Notes under the pieces: generated by a model
What the model saw: the letters and a program-made list of their open reading frames with translations, nothing else
Told to the model about the DNA's origin: nothing
Database searches by the model: none
DNA from: Demequina sp. TMPB413
GTDB lineage: Bacteria; Actinomycetota; Actinomycetes; Actinomycetales; Demequinaceae
DNA length: 64,000 nucleotides
Assembly (NCBI RefSeq): GCF_020447105.2
Contig: NZ_CP096184.1
Span: 496,001 to 560,000 of the forward strand
Direction of reading: 5' to 3'
Position numbers and translations under genes: made by a program
In this document: positions 8,056 to 16,068 of the stretch, in pieces
How positions within the stretch are numbered: the stretch's first letter is position 1
Layout: every line of letters begins with the position of its first letter

Positions 8056-8621
8056 CGTGATCCTCCTGCATCGTGGTGAGTGAGTACTGTGACGCCGGGT
8101 TCCTCAGGAAACTCCACGTCGGCGAGCGCTACGCGCAGCTTCGCGGTCGCGTCGGCGAGATAGCGCTTCACGGTGCCGGTGGCGAGGTTGAGCTCTGCGG
8201 CGACGCCCGCTACCGGCCTGTCCTCGAGGTATCTCAACACCACGCAGGCGCGCTCGCGGGGCGGCAAGGTGAGCAACGCCGCATGAAAGTCGAGTGATGC
8301 CGCCACGGAGTCCGAGGGGTCGCTGGTGGGCGCGACGTGTTCAGCGCCACCAAGGTCGCCAGCGTCGCCATGCTGACGCTGGGGTCTCGCCTTGGCGCGC
8401 CTGCCTCCGTCCACGAACGCCGACGCGATGGCCCGCTTCACGTACGCATGCGTCGTATCAATACCGCGGGTGGCCTTGCCGCTACGGAACGTGCGCACGA
8501 GGGCCGACTGCACCAGGTCTTCGGCGTCGGCGGCGTTCCCTGTCAGCACGTAGGCATAGCCGAAAAGCGCGGCGCCCCGTTCCCTGACCAGCTCATCGAG
8601 CGCTCGTGACCATGAACTCAT
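8052..8621 (-). CDS. ECF RNA polymerase sigma factor (SigE-like family)
   Basis: 189 residues with region 2 (about 8-75; AEDLVQSALVRTFR is the core-binding helix) and region 4 (about 110-170; LPPRERACVVLRYLEDRPVAGVAAELNLATGTVKRYL is split here only to mark the helix-turn-helix). It would direct transcription in response to a signal held by its partner. The stop overlaps the start of the membrane MltG-like gene by 4 nt, which makes that protein the candidate regulator. AAGGA lies about 8 nt before the ATG at 8621. Confidence 0.85.
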   Translation of the reverse strand: MSSWSRALDELVRERGAALFGYAYVLTGNAADAEDLVQSALVRTFRSGKATRGIDTTHAYVKRAIASAFVDGGRRAKARPQRQHGDAGDLGGAEHVAPTSDPSDSVAASLDFHAALLTLPPRERACVVLRYLEDRPVAGVAAELNLATGTVKRYLADATAKLRVALADVEFPEEPGVTVLTHHDAGGSR

Positions 8622-8718
8622 GAATCCATCCTTACGTGTGTCATGCCGGTAGTACGCAGTCCGCCTCGCTGGGGTTGGGGCGGGAATCAGAAGAGGTCGC
8701 CTGAGGTTGACGCGTCAC

Positions 8719-9366
8719 ATGACAACTCTTGGATTCATTGGCGCAGGAAACATCGGTACGAACGTCGCGCGAGCCGCCATTGCGGCGGGCCACGATGTGG
8801 TCGTGTCCAACTCGAGGGGCCCCGAAACGCTCGCCAATCTGGTGCGCGAACTGGGGCCGCAAGCAAGGGCGGCCACCACGGAGGAAGCCGCTGCCGCAGG
8901 CGAGATGGTGCTGGTTGCGATCCCTTTGAAGAGCATCGGCGACATCCCAGCGGCGCCGCTGGCCGGCAAGGTCGTGCTGGACGCGAACAACTACTACCCG
9001 GAGCGCGACGGCCGCATTGAGCGCCTCGATGCCAACGAGGCGACCACGTCGGAGTTGCTCCAAGAGCACTTGGCGGACAGTCACGTGGTCAAGGTGTTCA
9101 ACAACATTTACGCCGCGCAGATCCCCACCGACGGGAGCCCTGCCGGCACGCCTAACAGGCGTGCGCTTCCCATCGCTGGCGACGACGAGGGAGCCAAGGC
9201 GGACGTGGTCGCTTTCCTGGATGGCCTGGGTTATGACGCGGTCGACCTGGGGCCCTTGAGCGAGTCCTGGCGCGTGGAGCGCGACACGCTCGCCTACGGC
9301 AAGCGGACCACGGCAGACGAATTGCGGGATTTGGTGGCGCGCACCGAAAGGGTGCAGCAGGTTTAG
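8719..9366 (+). CDS. NADP/F420-dependent oxidoreductase (NADP-binding dinucleotide reductase)
   Basis: 215 residues beginning with a Rossmann GFIGAGNIG motif, then a compact domain characteristic of the NADPH-dependent F420 reductase / NAD(P)-binding family (LVAIPLKSI, ANNYYPERDG, HVVKVFNNIYA). It likely moves hydride between NADP and another cofactor; the exact acceptor cannot be told from sequence. ATG 8719 was chosen over TTG 8707 because the conserved strand begins MTTLGFIG; a GAGG lies about 12 nt upstream. The stop shares 4 bp with the convergent GH13 gene. Confidence 0.72.
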   Translation: MTTLGFIGAGNIGTNVARAAIAAGHDVVVSNSRGPETLANLVRELGPQARAATTEEAAAAGEMVLVAIPLKSIGDIPAAPLAGKVVLDANNYYPERDGRIERLDANEATTSELLQEHLADSHVVKVFNNIYAAQIPTDGSPAGTPNRRALPIAGDDEGAKADVVAFLDGLGYDAVDLGPLSESWRVERDTLAYGKRTTADELRDLVARTERVQQV

Positions 9367-10622
9367 TCCGCGACGGCGGGGGTGACGCTGACGCTGGGTG
9401 ACTCCGTGAGGTCCACCTCCACGCGGAGCGCCTCACCCGCGCGGTCGCCGCTGACCACGTATGTGAGTCGCTCGTTCTCGAGGTGCTCCACGGTCACTGT
9501 CGCAGTCGCGAGCCACGGGCGCGCGCGCCGCAGCGCGATCGCCTCCCGGTGCGCGTCAAGAACTTCGGCGGCGGCTTCGTCCGGCGGCCACGTCGACGGG
9601 GGAGGGGGCGGGTACTCCGGCCTGACGGCGTCGTCCCCGCCCGCGCGTTCCTCTTTGACGCCCTCGGCGCCGATCTCGTCTCCGTAGTAGATGAACGGCG
9701 TGCCCGGCAGCGTCATGAGAATCCGCATGGCCGCGACCGCGCCTTCGCGCCCCACCCGCGAGGCGATGCGCGTGACGTCGTGGTTGCCCACGAAGGTCGC
9801 GGGCGTGAAGTCCTCGCAGAACTCTCCGTGTCGCGTGAGCGTCCAGTCGAGTTCGAAGAGATTGTGTTCCACCAGGGAGCTCCAGATCGCCTTCCACAAC
9901 TCGTATTGCGTGACCGTGTCCACGCCGGAATCTCTCACAAATCCCTGGTAATCGCCGTGAATGACCTCGCCAAGGAACCATGAGTCTGGATGCGACTCCT
10001 TGACCGTACTGATCGCGGCCGCCCAGAAGTCGGTGGGTGCCGCGTAGGCGGCGTCAAGGCGCCACCCCGACGCTCCGCGGTCGAGCCACAGGCTCATGAT
10101 GTCGGCGACCTCGGCAACGACGCGCGGCGAGCCATGGTTGAGCGTGACCAGGGCGTCGTGCCCCTCGAAGGTGCCTAGCTGGGGTTCTCCCGTCGACCAA
10201 TCCACGGCGACCGTGGCGTCGGCGTCCGGCCCTGCCGCGAGCGCCTCGCCTACCCACCTGTGTTCCGAACCCACATGGTTGAACACGCCGTCCAGCACCA
10301 GCGCGATATCGCGCTCGCGGCATGCGGCGGCGAGCTTGATGAAGTCGTCGAGTGTGCCCAGGCGGGGATCGATGTGGCGGTGGTCGAGGGTGTCGTAGCC
10401 GTGGGTGGACGAGGCGAAGATGGGCCCGAGCAGCAGGCCGGTGAAGCCGAGGCCGGCGGCGTAGTCGAGCCACGCGGTGATGCGGTTGAGGCCGTCGCCG
10501 ACGGGTGCTTCGGTTGCGTGCGCTGGGGCGGCCGACGCGTGCGGGGCGGGGGAGGGCGTGATGGGGGCGCCCGCAAAGCCGAGCGGGTAGACGTGCCACC
10601 AGACGCGATCGCTCAATGACAT
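9363..10622 (-). CDS. GH13 alpha-amylase-family glycosidase
   Basis: 419 residues with the four GH13 regions: DGVFNH (111-116), GWRLDAA with nucleophile D190, GEV with acid/base E219, and FVGNHD with the third acid D282. There is no signal peptide, so it acts in the cytoplasm, probably on maltodextrins or other short alpha-glucans. The protein is short compared with classic amylases and carries an Ala/Pro-rich insert at residues 20-42. GGGAG 6 nt upstream supports the ATG at 10622. It is divergent from a TetR gene; a TGAGT-N3-ACTCA palindrome lies between them. Confidence 0.86.
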   Translation of the reverse strand: MSLSDRVWWHVYPLGFAGAPITPSPAPHASAAPAHATEAPVGDGLNRITAWLDYAAGLGFTGLLLGPIFASSTHGYDTLDHRHIDPRLGTLDDFIKLAAACRERDIALVLDGVFNHVGSEHRWVGEALAAGPDADATVAVDWSTGEPQLGTFEGHDALVTLNHGSPRVVAEVADIMSLWLDRGASGWRLDAAYAAPTDFWAAAISTVKESHPDSWFLGEVIHGDYQGFVRDSGVDTVTQYELWKAIWSSLVEHNLFELDWTLTRHGEFCEDFTPATFVGNHDVTRIASRVGREGAVAAMRILMTLPGTPFIYYGDEIGAEGVKEERAGGDDAVRPEYPPPPPSTWPPDEAAAEVLDAHREAIALRRARPWLATATVTVEHLENERLTYVVSGDRAGEALRVEVDLTESPSVSVTPAVAD

Positions 10623-10656
10623 GCGGTGCTCCCTTGTGACGAGGTTGGTTCGTTGC

Positions 10657-10669
10657 TGAGTCTAACTCA
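10657..10669. promoter_or_regulatory. Candidate TetR operator
   Basis: TGAGT-CTA-ACTCA inverted repeat (10657-10669) between the GH13 and TetR genes, just upstream of the TetR -10 box. Confidence 0.35.
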
Positions 10670-10676
10670 ATAAGGA

Positions 10677-10690
10677 TATGATCTGCGACA
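10677..10690 (+). promoter_or_regulatory. Leaderless promoter of the TetR gene
   Basis: TATGAT (10677-10682) ends 7 bp before ATG 10690; this decides the start over the in-frame ATG at 10678, which lies inside the -10 box. Confidence 0.55.
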
Positions 10691-11295
10691 TGACGTCAGA
10701 GACTCCCACCCCGCGCCGCAGGCTTGATCCCGCCGCCAGGCGAGAGGAACTGCTCGAAGCGGCGAGGCTGGTCTTCAGCGAGAAGTCGTACGCAGAGGCC
10801 ACGATGAGCGAGATTGCGGACGCGGCGGGTGCGTCGGAGGCGCTCGTCTTCCGGTATTTCCCCACGAAGGCGGAGCTGTACGCGGAACTCATGGAGCGGG
10901 CCCTTGCGGCGCTTGCTGCCGAGCAGGAGCGAGTCGTTGCCGCCGCGGGCCCTGGGCAGCCTGTCATGGCTCAGTTGCGGCTGACCACGCGCGCCTACGC
11001 GGATTTCATCAAGGCGAACTCCCAACATGCGCGCCCTGACGCCATCGCGGGAGAGCCACGAGAGGCCGCGCGGGTGCGGGCGCAGGCACGGTCCCGCTAC
11101 GTAGAAGGCTTGCGCTCGATGCTTGCCCCGCGCGAAGACGTGCGCCACGAGTACGCCCTGTGGGGATTCATGGGCTTCGTGGACGCGGCATGCGTCGCAT
11201 GGATCGATAGAGGCTGCCCCGACTCCGAGCGGGACGCGCTCGTGGAGACCTGCCTCGGTGCGCTCGAAGGCGCGTTGGGGGACTGGGACGCCTGA
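10690..11295 (+). CDS. TetR-family transcriptional regulator
   Basis: 201 residues. The N-terminal DNA-binding domain is clear: AARREELLEAARLVF, then YAEATMSEIADAAGASEALVFRYFPTKAELY is the helix-turn-helix stretch (about residues 30-65). The rest is the helical ligand-binding and dimer domain. It probably represses itself and perhaps the divergent GH13 gene through the TGAGT/ACTCA palindrome; ligand unknown. Confidence 0.87.
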   Translation: MTSETPTPRRRLDPAARREELLEAARLVFSEKSYAEATMSEIADAAGASEALVFRYFPTKAELYAELMERALAALAAEQERVVAAAGPGQPVMAQLRLTTRAYADFIKANSQHARPDAIAGEPREAARVRAQARSRYVEGLRSMLAPREDVRHEYALWGFMGFVDAACVAWIDRGCPDSERDALVETCLGALEGALGDWDA

Positions 11296-11320
11296 CACGG
11301 CGGCGTACGCTAAATCCACC

Positions 11321-11851
11321 ATGCCAGCGGACATCCCCGACTACACGCTACGTCGCAAGCGCATCAAGAACCTGCGCCTGACGGTGAAGGCCCCTCACGG
11401 CGAGGTCGTGGTGAGCGCGCCCCGCCACGTACCCGAGTCCGCCATCGTCGCCTTCGTGTCCGGCAAGGCGGCGTGGATCGCGAAGCACCAGGAGCGGCTC
11501 GCTGGCCAGCCGCTGCCCCTGCAGCCTGGGCCCCAGACCGAACTACTGCGCCAGCGTCTCAAGGCGTCCGCTCCACCGATGGTGGAGCACTGGGCGGAGA
11601 TCATGGGACTCGCTATGCCCGAGGTCACGATCCGGCGCATGACGTCTCGATGGGGGACGTGCAATACGCAGACGCGCCGCATCACCCTCAACCTGGAGCT
11701 CGCACAACGCGACGTCGCCCTGCTGGAGTACGTGATCGTGCATGAACTGGCCCACCTGATCGAGCGCGGCCACAACGCGAAGTTCTACGCGGTCATGGAC
11801 GCCTTCCTGCCCGACTGGCGACTGCGCAGGAGGGTTCTCAACGGCAACTAG
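11321..11851 (+). CDS. YgjP/DUF45-type zinc metalloprotease
   Basis: 176 residues. The zinc motif HELAH occupies 141-145 with a third ligand at H151, and SRWGTC (109-114) is the other DUF45 hallmark. Members are soluble, SprT/WSS1-like peptidases of largely unknown substrate. The frame is open further upstream but those codons lie inside the TetR gene; ATG 11321 is placed 9 nt after TACGCT (11306-11311), so a near-leaderless start is possible. Stop codons of this gene and the convergent EAL gene overlap by CTAG. Confidence 0.82.
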   Translation: MPADIPDYTLRRKRIKNLRLTVKAPHGEVVVSAPRHVPESAIVAFVSGKAAWIAKHQERLAGQPLPLQPGPQTELLRQRLKASAPPMVEHWAEIMGLAMPEVTIRRMTSRWGTCNTQTRRITLNLELAQRDVALLEYVIVHELAHLIERGHNAKFYAVMDAFLPDWRLRRRVLNGN

Positions 11852-13053
11852 GGCTTCTGCTCCTGCGTGGCGAGCCACTGCTCCAGTTCGTGCTCGTCCA
11901 TGGGATAGCCGATGTGATAGCCCTGGGCGAAGTCGCAATCCATCTCGCTCAGCACGGCAAGCGCGGCTGCCGTCTCGACTCCCTCGGCCGTTGACTCCAG
12001 TCCCAAACCGCGGCTCAGTTGCAGCATCGACCGCACCATGACATCTGCTGGCAGTGATTGGCCAAGATTACGCACAAACGATCGGTCGATCTTGACTTCG
12101 CTGAACGGGAGGTTGGAGAGCTGGATCATGGACGAGTAGCCGGTGCCGAAGTCGTCGATCGACAACTGGAAGCCGTCGAGGCGAAGGCGAGTGAGCACCT
12201 CGAGGGAGTCGGCGACGTCAGCAACCGCACTGGTCTCGGTGACCTCCAGGACGATCCGCTCGGGAGCGATGCCAGCCTGGGAGCAGGCGGCGAGCAGTCT
12301 CTTGCCCAGACCTGGTCCCGACAACTCGGAGGCCGAGATATTGATCGCGAGTCTTTCGGCGGTGTGTGCCCGCGAGCGACCGAACCATGACAGCGCCCGC
12401 GCAATGACGGCGTCGGTCACGATACTGACAAGATGCATGCTCTCGGCGCGGGGAATGAAACTCACGGGAGGGATCAGCCCGACGGTGGGGTGATACCAGC
12501 GCACGAGCGCCTCGAAACCCGTCACCGTCCCTTGGGCACACGACACCTTGGGTTGAAAGACCACCCGCAGATGGTCGTTGGCCGCTGCGGCGCGAAGTTC
12601 GCGCTCAAAGGTGGCCGCGTCCCACGACTCGAGCACGTCGAGCGCTGGGTCAAGGCGTTCGGGGGCATGAGCGCCGGCCGCGAGAACGGCGGCCACGTCG
12701 GCCCGTCTGAACGGCTTGTGGAGCACGCCGCCATAGGCGAGCCCACTCGCCGCGGCGAACTGCCGTGCCGAGTCGAGGATTTTGCTGCCCATTCCACTGG
12801 TGATGATCACGGCCGCATCCGACTTCAGTTCGGCGAGTCGTTTGAGTACCGCGAGCCCGTCCACGGCGCCCATGACCAGGTCGACCACCACGAACGTCGG
12901 CTTCCATGCGGTCGCGAGCGCGTAGAACTCCTCCGGACTGTCTGTGACCTTGGCGTCGAAGCCTGCGGCCTTCGCGTGAGCGGCGAGCATGGCGCCCACG
13001 AGGTGATCGTCGTCAATCGCGAGCACTCGACCGCGCGCGTTTGGGTCGTTCAT
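11848..13053 (-). CDS. Response regulator with EAL cyclic-di-GMP phosphodiesterase domain
   Basis: 401 residues. Receiver domain 1-125 with acidic pocket DDD (14-16) and phospho-acceptor D58 in VVVDLVMG. EAL domain about 150-395: FEALVRW (EAL at 180-182), NIS, EVTET, DDFGTGYSS, KIDRSFV and AEGVET, so the metal- and substrate-binding residues look complete and c-di-GMP hydrolysis is expected. Its start overlaps the hybrid kinase stop by ATGA (13050-13053), which points to that kinase as phosphodonor. Confidence 0.92.
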   Translation of the reverse strand: MNDPNARGRVLAIDDDHLVGAMLAAHAKAAGFDAKVTDSPEEFYALATAWKPTFVVVDLVMGAVDGLAVLKRLAELKSDAAVIITSGMGSKILDSARQFAAASGLAYGGVLHKPFRRADVAAVLAAGAHAPERLDPALDVLESWDAATFERELRAAAANDHLRVVFQPKVSCAQGTVTGFEALVRWYHPTVGLIPPVSFIPRAESMHLVSIVTDAVIARALSWFGRSRAHTAERLAINISASELSGPGLGKRLLAACSQAGIAPERIVLEVTETSAVADVADSLEVLTRLRLDGFQLSIDDFGTGYSSMIQLSNLPFSEVKIDRSFVRNLGQSLPADVMVRSMLQLSRGLGLESTAEGVETAAALAVLSEMDCDFAQGYHIGYPMDEHELEQWLATQEQKP

Positions 13054-15704
13054 TCGGCCTCCATCGCGGGCGGGTTCAGTAATTCGCCGACGCGTCCGAT
13101 CAGGTGGTGCGCCGAGTAGGGTTTGGCAAGCAATTGGACCCCTCGATCCAGTCTGCCATTGTGGACGATCACGTTCTCCGTGTAGCCGGACGCGTAGAGC
13201 ACCGGCAGGCCAGGGCGCTGGGCAAGCACCGCCTCTGCGAGGTCCCTGCCGGTCATTCCGCCGGGCATGATGACATCGGTGAAGAGCAAGTCGAGGCGCT
13301 CCATGGTGTGTAGTCGATCCAACGCTTCGGGTCCCGATGACGCTTCGACTACCTCATAGCCCCGTGCCCGCAAGCGGTCGGTAGCGAACTGCCGCACGAG
13401 GTCGTCGTCTTCTGCGATCAGGATGACGCCGGAAACCGCTTCCGTGTGAGGCGCGCGGAGGGCGTCTTCTGCGGGGTCAGGTAGTACGTCTGTGGCCGGG
13501 AGATACATCTTGAAGGAGGTGCCGTAGCCCTGCTCGGAGTACACGGTCAAGTGGCCGTTGCTCTGCTTGACAAACCCCCACACCATCGCGAGACCAAGAC
13601 CGGAGCCCTTTCCGGTCTCTTTCGTGGTGAAGAACGGCTCAAAGAGGCGATCGAGGTGTTCAGGTGGGATGCCAGTTCCCGAGTCGGTGACGGTGGTGAC
13701 CACGTACGTGCCGGGGTCTACTTCGACATGGCCGGTCGAGTACGCCTCGTCCAACGTGACAACGTCGGTCTCGATGGTGAGTGATCCGCCGCGAGGCATC
13801 GCGTCTCGCGCATTGATCGCAAGGTTGAGGAGTGCGCTCTCGAATTGACCGGGGTCGGCCTCCGCAAAGCATGCGTCGTCGGAAGGCAGGACTTCCATCG
13901 AGATGTCTTCGCCAAGCGTGCGGTGGAGGAGGGGACCGAGCGCCTCGATCAGCTGGCTCAGATCAACCGAACGCGGCTCGAGCGGTTGGCGTCGCGCGAA
14001 CGCCAGCAAGCGGTGTGTCAGTTCGGCTCCACGCTCGGCGGCCTTCGCGATCATCTCTGCCATCTCCCGCGCCTCGCCAGTCACGAGATCGTCCCCCGTC
14101 AGCGCGTCGGCGCCCCCAAGGACCACGGTGAGCAGGTTATTGAAGTCATGAGCGATGCCGCCGGTGAGCTGACCCACTGCCTCGAGCCGTTGTGCCTGGG
14201 CGAGCCGGTCACCCAGTTGGTGCACCTCAGTGATGTCGCGCAAGAACGCGGTGACGCCCTCTGTGTTGCGCGTGATCGACAGCTCCAGCCATTTGCCCAG
14301 GCTCGAACTGTGGAAACTGAGCTGCTGCGCCGTGCCCTCTTCCATCGCGAGGGTGAAGGCGCGATGCACGGGATCCTCCAACGACGTGGGGAAGACGTCC
14401 CACACCAGCGAGCCGACAAGTTCGTCGTAGCTTCTGCCGAGGATTCTCTCAGCGCTCCGGTTCACGTAGCGGACGCGCCAGTCCTCGTCGAGGGCGCACA
14501 CCCCGTCCGTCATGCTGTCGAGAATCACTTTGCGCTCTGCCGCGAGTTCATCCGCATGCTGACGGAGTTGGCGAGTGGCGTCGACGTTGATCGAACTGCC
14601 CCACCAGCGCACGACTCGGCCTGCCGCATCCTTCTCTGGTTGGGCGGCCACGTGATGCCAGCGATAGCCGCCGTCAGCGCCTCGCACCCGGAACTCCACG
14701 TCGTACGGGTCTCCTGTGGCCACCGCGCGTGACCACTGAGCAGCGACATCGTCAAGGTCTGCCGGGTGGACAGCAGAAACCCACTGGTCGGCGAGGAGGT
14801 CCTCTTCTGAGGCGCCGGTGTATTCCAACAGCGCATCGTTGAAGTAGTCGATCCGGCCGTCGGCGTCGGCCGTCCACACGATGATGGGGAGCTTCGCGGT
14901 GAGTTGGGAGAAGCGGTGGCCCTGAGCGGACGCGGCGATCTCAGCGAGCTTCCACGGGGTGATGTCCTGAACCGTGCCGTGAACGCGGCGAACGGCGTCG
15001 TCGTCGCCGCGCAGCGTCTCGCCCATGGCCACGATCCATCGTTGAACGCCGTCCGGAAGCGTGATGAGCAACTCTTCCCTGAAGGGAGTGCCGTCCGCCC
15101 ATGCCGCGTCGATTGCCTCGGCGAATCGCGCCGCGTCCTCGGGGCTGAGGTAGTCGAATAGCTCCTGCGACGTTGGCTGATATCCGGCGGGCCGACCATG
15201 CATCGCAGCGGCGGTGTCTGACCAGACCACCGAGTTGTCGCCGCGGTTGACCGACCAGGTGCCAATCGCTGCGACCGCGCTGGCGGCGGCCAGCATGCGT
15301 TGGTCGGCCTCCCGATCAGCCTCGGCCTGGAGCAGTTGGCTCCCCAAGCGCAGATTCTCACGGTCGCGCGCCAGCATGAGGGTCATGACGAGCGCCGACA
15401 GCGCAATCAGGACGGTTGCCACACCACGCTCAATCAGCGTCTCCGCTTGATGATGATCGTCGGTGGCGGACCAGGTAAGGAGCAAGCCGGCCCACGTGAG
15501 TGCCGTGGTGCCGATCGCAGCCCACCACACCGAGCGCGTGCGGTGCCCCAGCCCTGCGACAGCGATCACGGTCACCGCGTACAGAGTGGCCACGTTGTAG
15601 CTGGATGGGAGGCTCACATCGAGAGCGAAGTTGGCCAGGGTCGCCGCCAGGACCAGGGCGCACAGTCCAAGTCTGGCGGGGCTACGGAAACCATCTTGGG
15701 GCAC
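13050..15704 (-). CDS. Membrane PAS hybrid sensor histidine kinase
   Basis: 884 residues: about four membrane segments in the first 120, PAS-type sensor domains from about 140 to 490 (with a PAC-like RRVHGTVQD stretch and a second PAS near [13 protein letters not shown]), a HisKA region with H519 in [11 protein letters not shown], a HATPase with [10 protein letters not shown] and [12 protein letters not shown], and a C-terminal receiver with D810 in FTDVIMPG. Such kinases autophosphorylate and pass phosphate through the receiver. The following REC-EAL protein is the likely output, linking a sensed signal to c-di-GMP breakdown. Start is GTG 15704 with GAGGGG about 9 nt upstream. The HDFNN box marks the subclass whose phosphotransfer is often to an attached receiver. 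Confidence 0.92.
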   Translation of the reverse strand: MPQDGFRSPARLGLCALVLAATLANFALDVSLPSSYNVATLYAVTVIAVAGLGHRTRSVWWAAIGTTALTWAGLLLTWSATDDHHQAETLIERGVATVLIALSALVMTLMLARDRENLRLGSQLLQAEADREADQRMLAAASAVAAIGTWSVNRGDNSVVWSDTAAAMHGRPAGYQPTSQELFDYLSPEDAARFAEAIDAAWADGTPFREELLITLPDGVQRWIVAMGETLRGDDDAVRRVHGTVQDITPWKLAEIAASAQGHRFSQLTAKLPIIVWTADADGRIDYFNDALLEYTGASEEDLLADQWVSAVHPADLDDVAAQWSRAVATGDPYDVEFRVRGADGGYRWHHVAAQPEKDAAGRVVRWWGSSINVDATRQLRQHADELAAERKVILDSMTDGVCALDEDWRVRYVNRSAERILGRSYDELVGSLVWDVFPTSLEDPVHRAFTLAMEEGTAQQLSFHSSSLGKWLELSITRNTEGVTAFLRDITEVHQLGDRLAQAQRLEAVGQLTGGIAHDFNNLLTVVLGGADALTGDDLVTGEAREMAEMIAKAAERGAELTHRLLAFARRQPLEPRSVDLSQLIEALGPLLHRTLGEDISMEVLPSDDACFAEADPGQFESALLNLAINARDAMPRGGSLTIETDVVTLDEAYSTGHVEVDPGTYVVTTVTDSGTGIPPEHLDRLFEPFFTTKETGKGSGLGLAMVWGFVKQSNGHLTVYSEQGYGTSFKMYLPATDVLPDPAEDALRAPHTEAVSGVILIAEDDDLVRQFATDRLRARGYEVVEASSGPEALDRLHTMERLDLLFTDVIMPGGMTGRDLAEAVLAQRPGLPVLYASGYTENVIVHNGRLDRGVQLLAKPYSAHHLIGRVGELLNPPAMEAE

Positions 15705-15907
15705 TATTGACCGCCCCTCTGGTCTTCCGGCGCGAGGGGGACACCTCGGCCACGACGTGACGTCGCGGCGGCGCTGCGCGCGGTCATATCACCATCGTAG
15801 GGGCGCGCTACTTCGTGAACCTACTAAGAAGTGTGGAGAGGCCACCAAATCCCGCCTGAAAGATGGCGGATTTCACAGTGGGCGCGGCAGGCTCTGTCGT
15901 CGGACGG
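15705..15907. other. Intergenic region between hybrid kinase and cimA leader
   Basis: About 200 nt with no gene that I can support. It must hold the minus-strand kinase promoter. One hairpin is visible, AAATCCCGCC (15847-15856) with GGCGGATTT (15865-15873), one bulged C; its role is unknown. Confidence 0.4.
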
Positions 15908-15943
15908 TTGCCTCGCAGGGTCCTTGTGCCACAATGAGGGCGA
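15908..15943 (+). promoter_or_regulatory. Promoter of the cimA leader
   Basis: TTGCCT (15908-15913), 16-bp spacer, CACAAT (15930-15935). The predicted start of transcription, 7-8 bp later, falls on ATG 15943 of the leader peptide. Confidence 0.5.
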
Positions 15944-15969
15944 TGTATACCGCAATCATCATTCCGTAG
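15943..15969 (+). CDS. Isoleucine leader peptide MYTAIIIP
   Basis: Eight codons: ATG TAT ACC GCA ATC ATC ATT CCG TAG, with three successive Ile codons just before the stop. An in-frame ATG at 15934 would add M-R-A, but it lies inside the predicted -10 box, so the leaderless ATG at 15943 is preferred. The stop abuts hairpin 15969-15991 and an intrinsic terminator, and the next gene makes citramalate, the first step of the pyruvate route to isoleucine. This is the standard arrangement of a transcription-attenuation leader: ribosomes stall when charged Ile-tRNA is scarce. Confidence 0.8.
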   Translation: MYTAIIIP

Positions 15970-15991
15970 CGCGTCGGAACTCCCGACGCGC
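15969..15991 (+). promoter_or_regulatory. Leader hairpin overlapping the peptide stop
   Basis: GCGCGTCGG (15969-15977) pairs perfectly with CCGACGCGC (15983-15991) over a 5-nt loop. A ribosome stalled on the Ile codons would cover its left arm. How its right arm then prevents the downstream terminator is not obvious from the sequence. Confidence 0.65.
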
Positions 15992-16021
15992 AGCCTCCCG
16001 ATGCCTTTGGGGGGCTTTTTT
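15992..16021 (+). terminator. Attenuator terminator before cimA
   Basis: AGCCTCCC (15992-15999) pairs with GGGGGGCT (16009-16016; one G-U pair) followed by TTTTTT. It lies between the leader peptide and cimA, so it can only act as an attenuator of cimA. Confidence 0.8.
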
Positions 16022-16068
16022 GTTGGGATGATGGCAGCGCGGAGCACCTGTTGACCGAGGAGACGACC

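Noticed and set aside
11123..11320. Longer start of the DUF45 protease inside the TetR gene
   Set aside because: The extra residues overlap the TetR coding frame and do not resemble the family; MPADIPDY fits the usual beginning.
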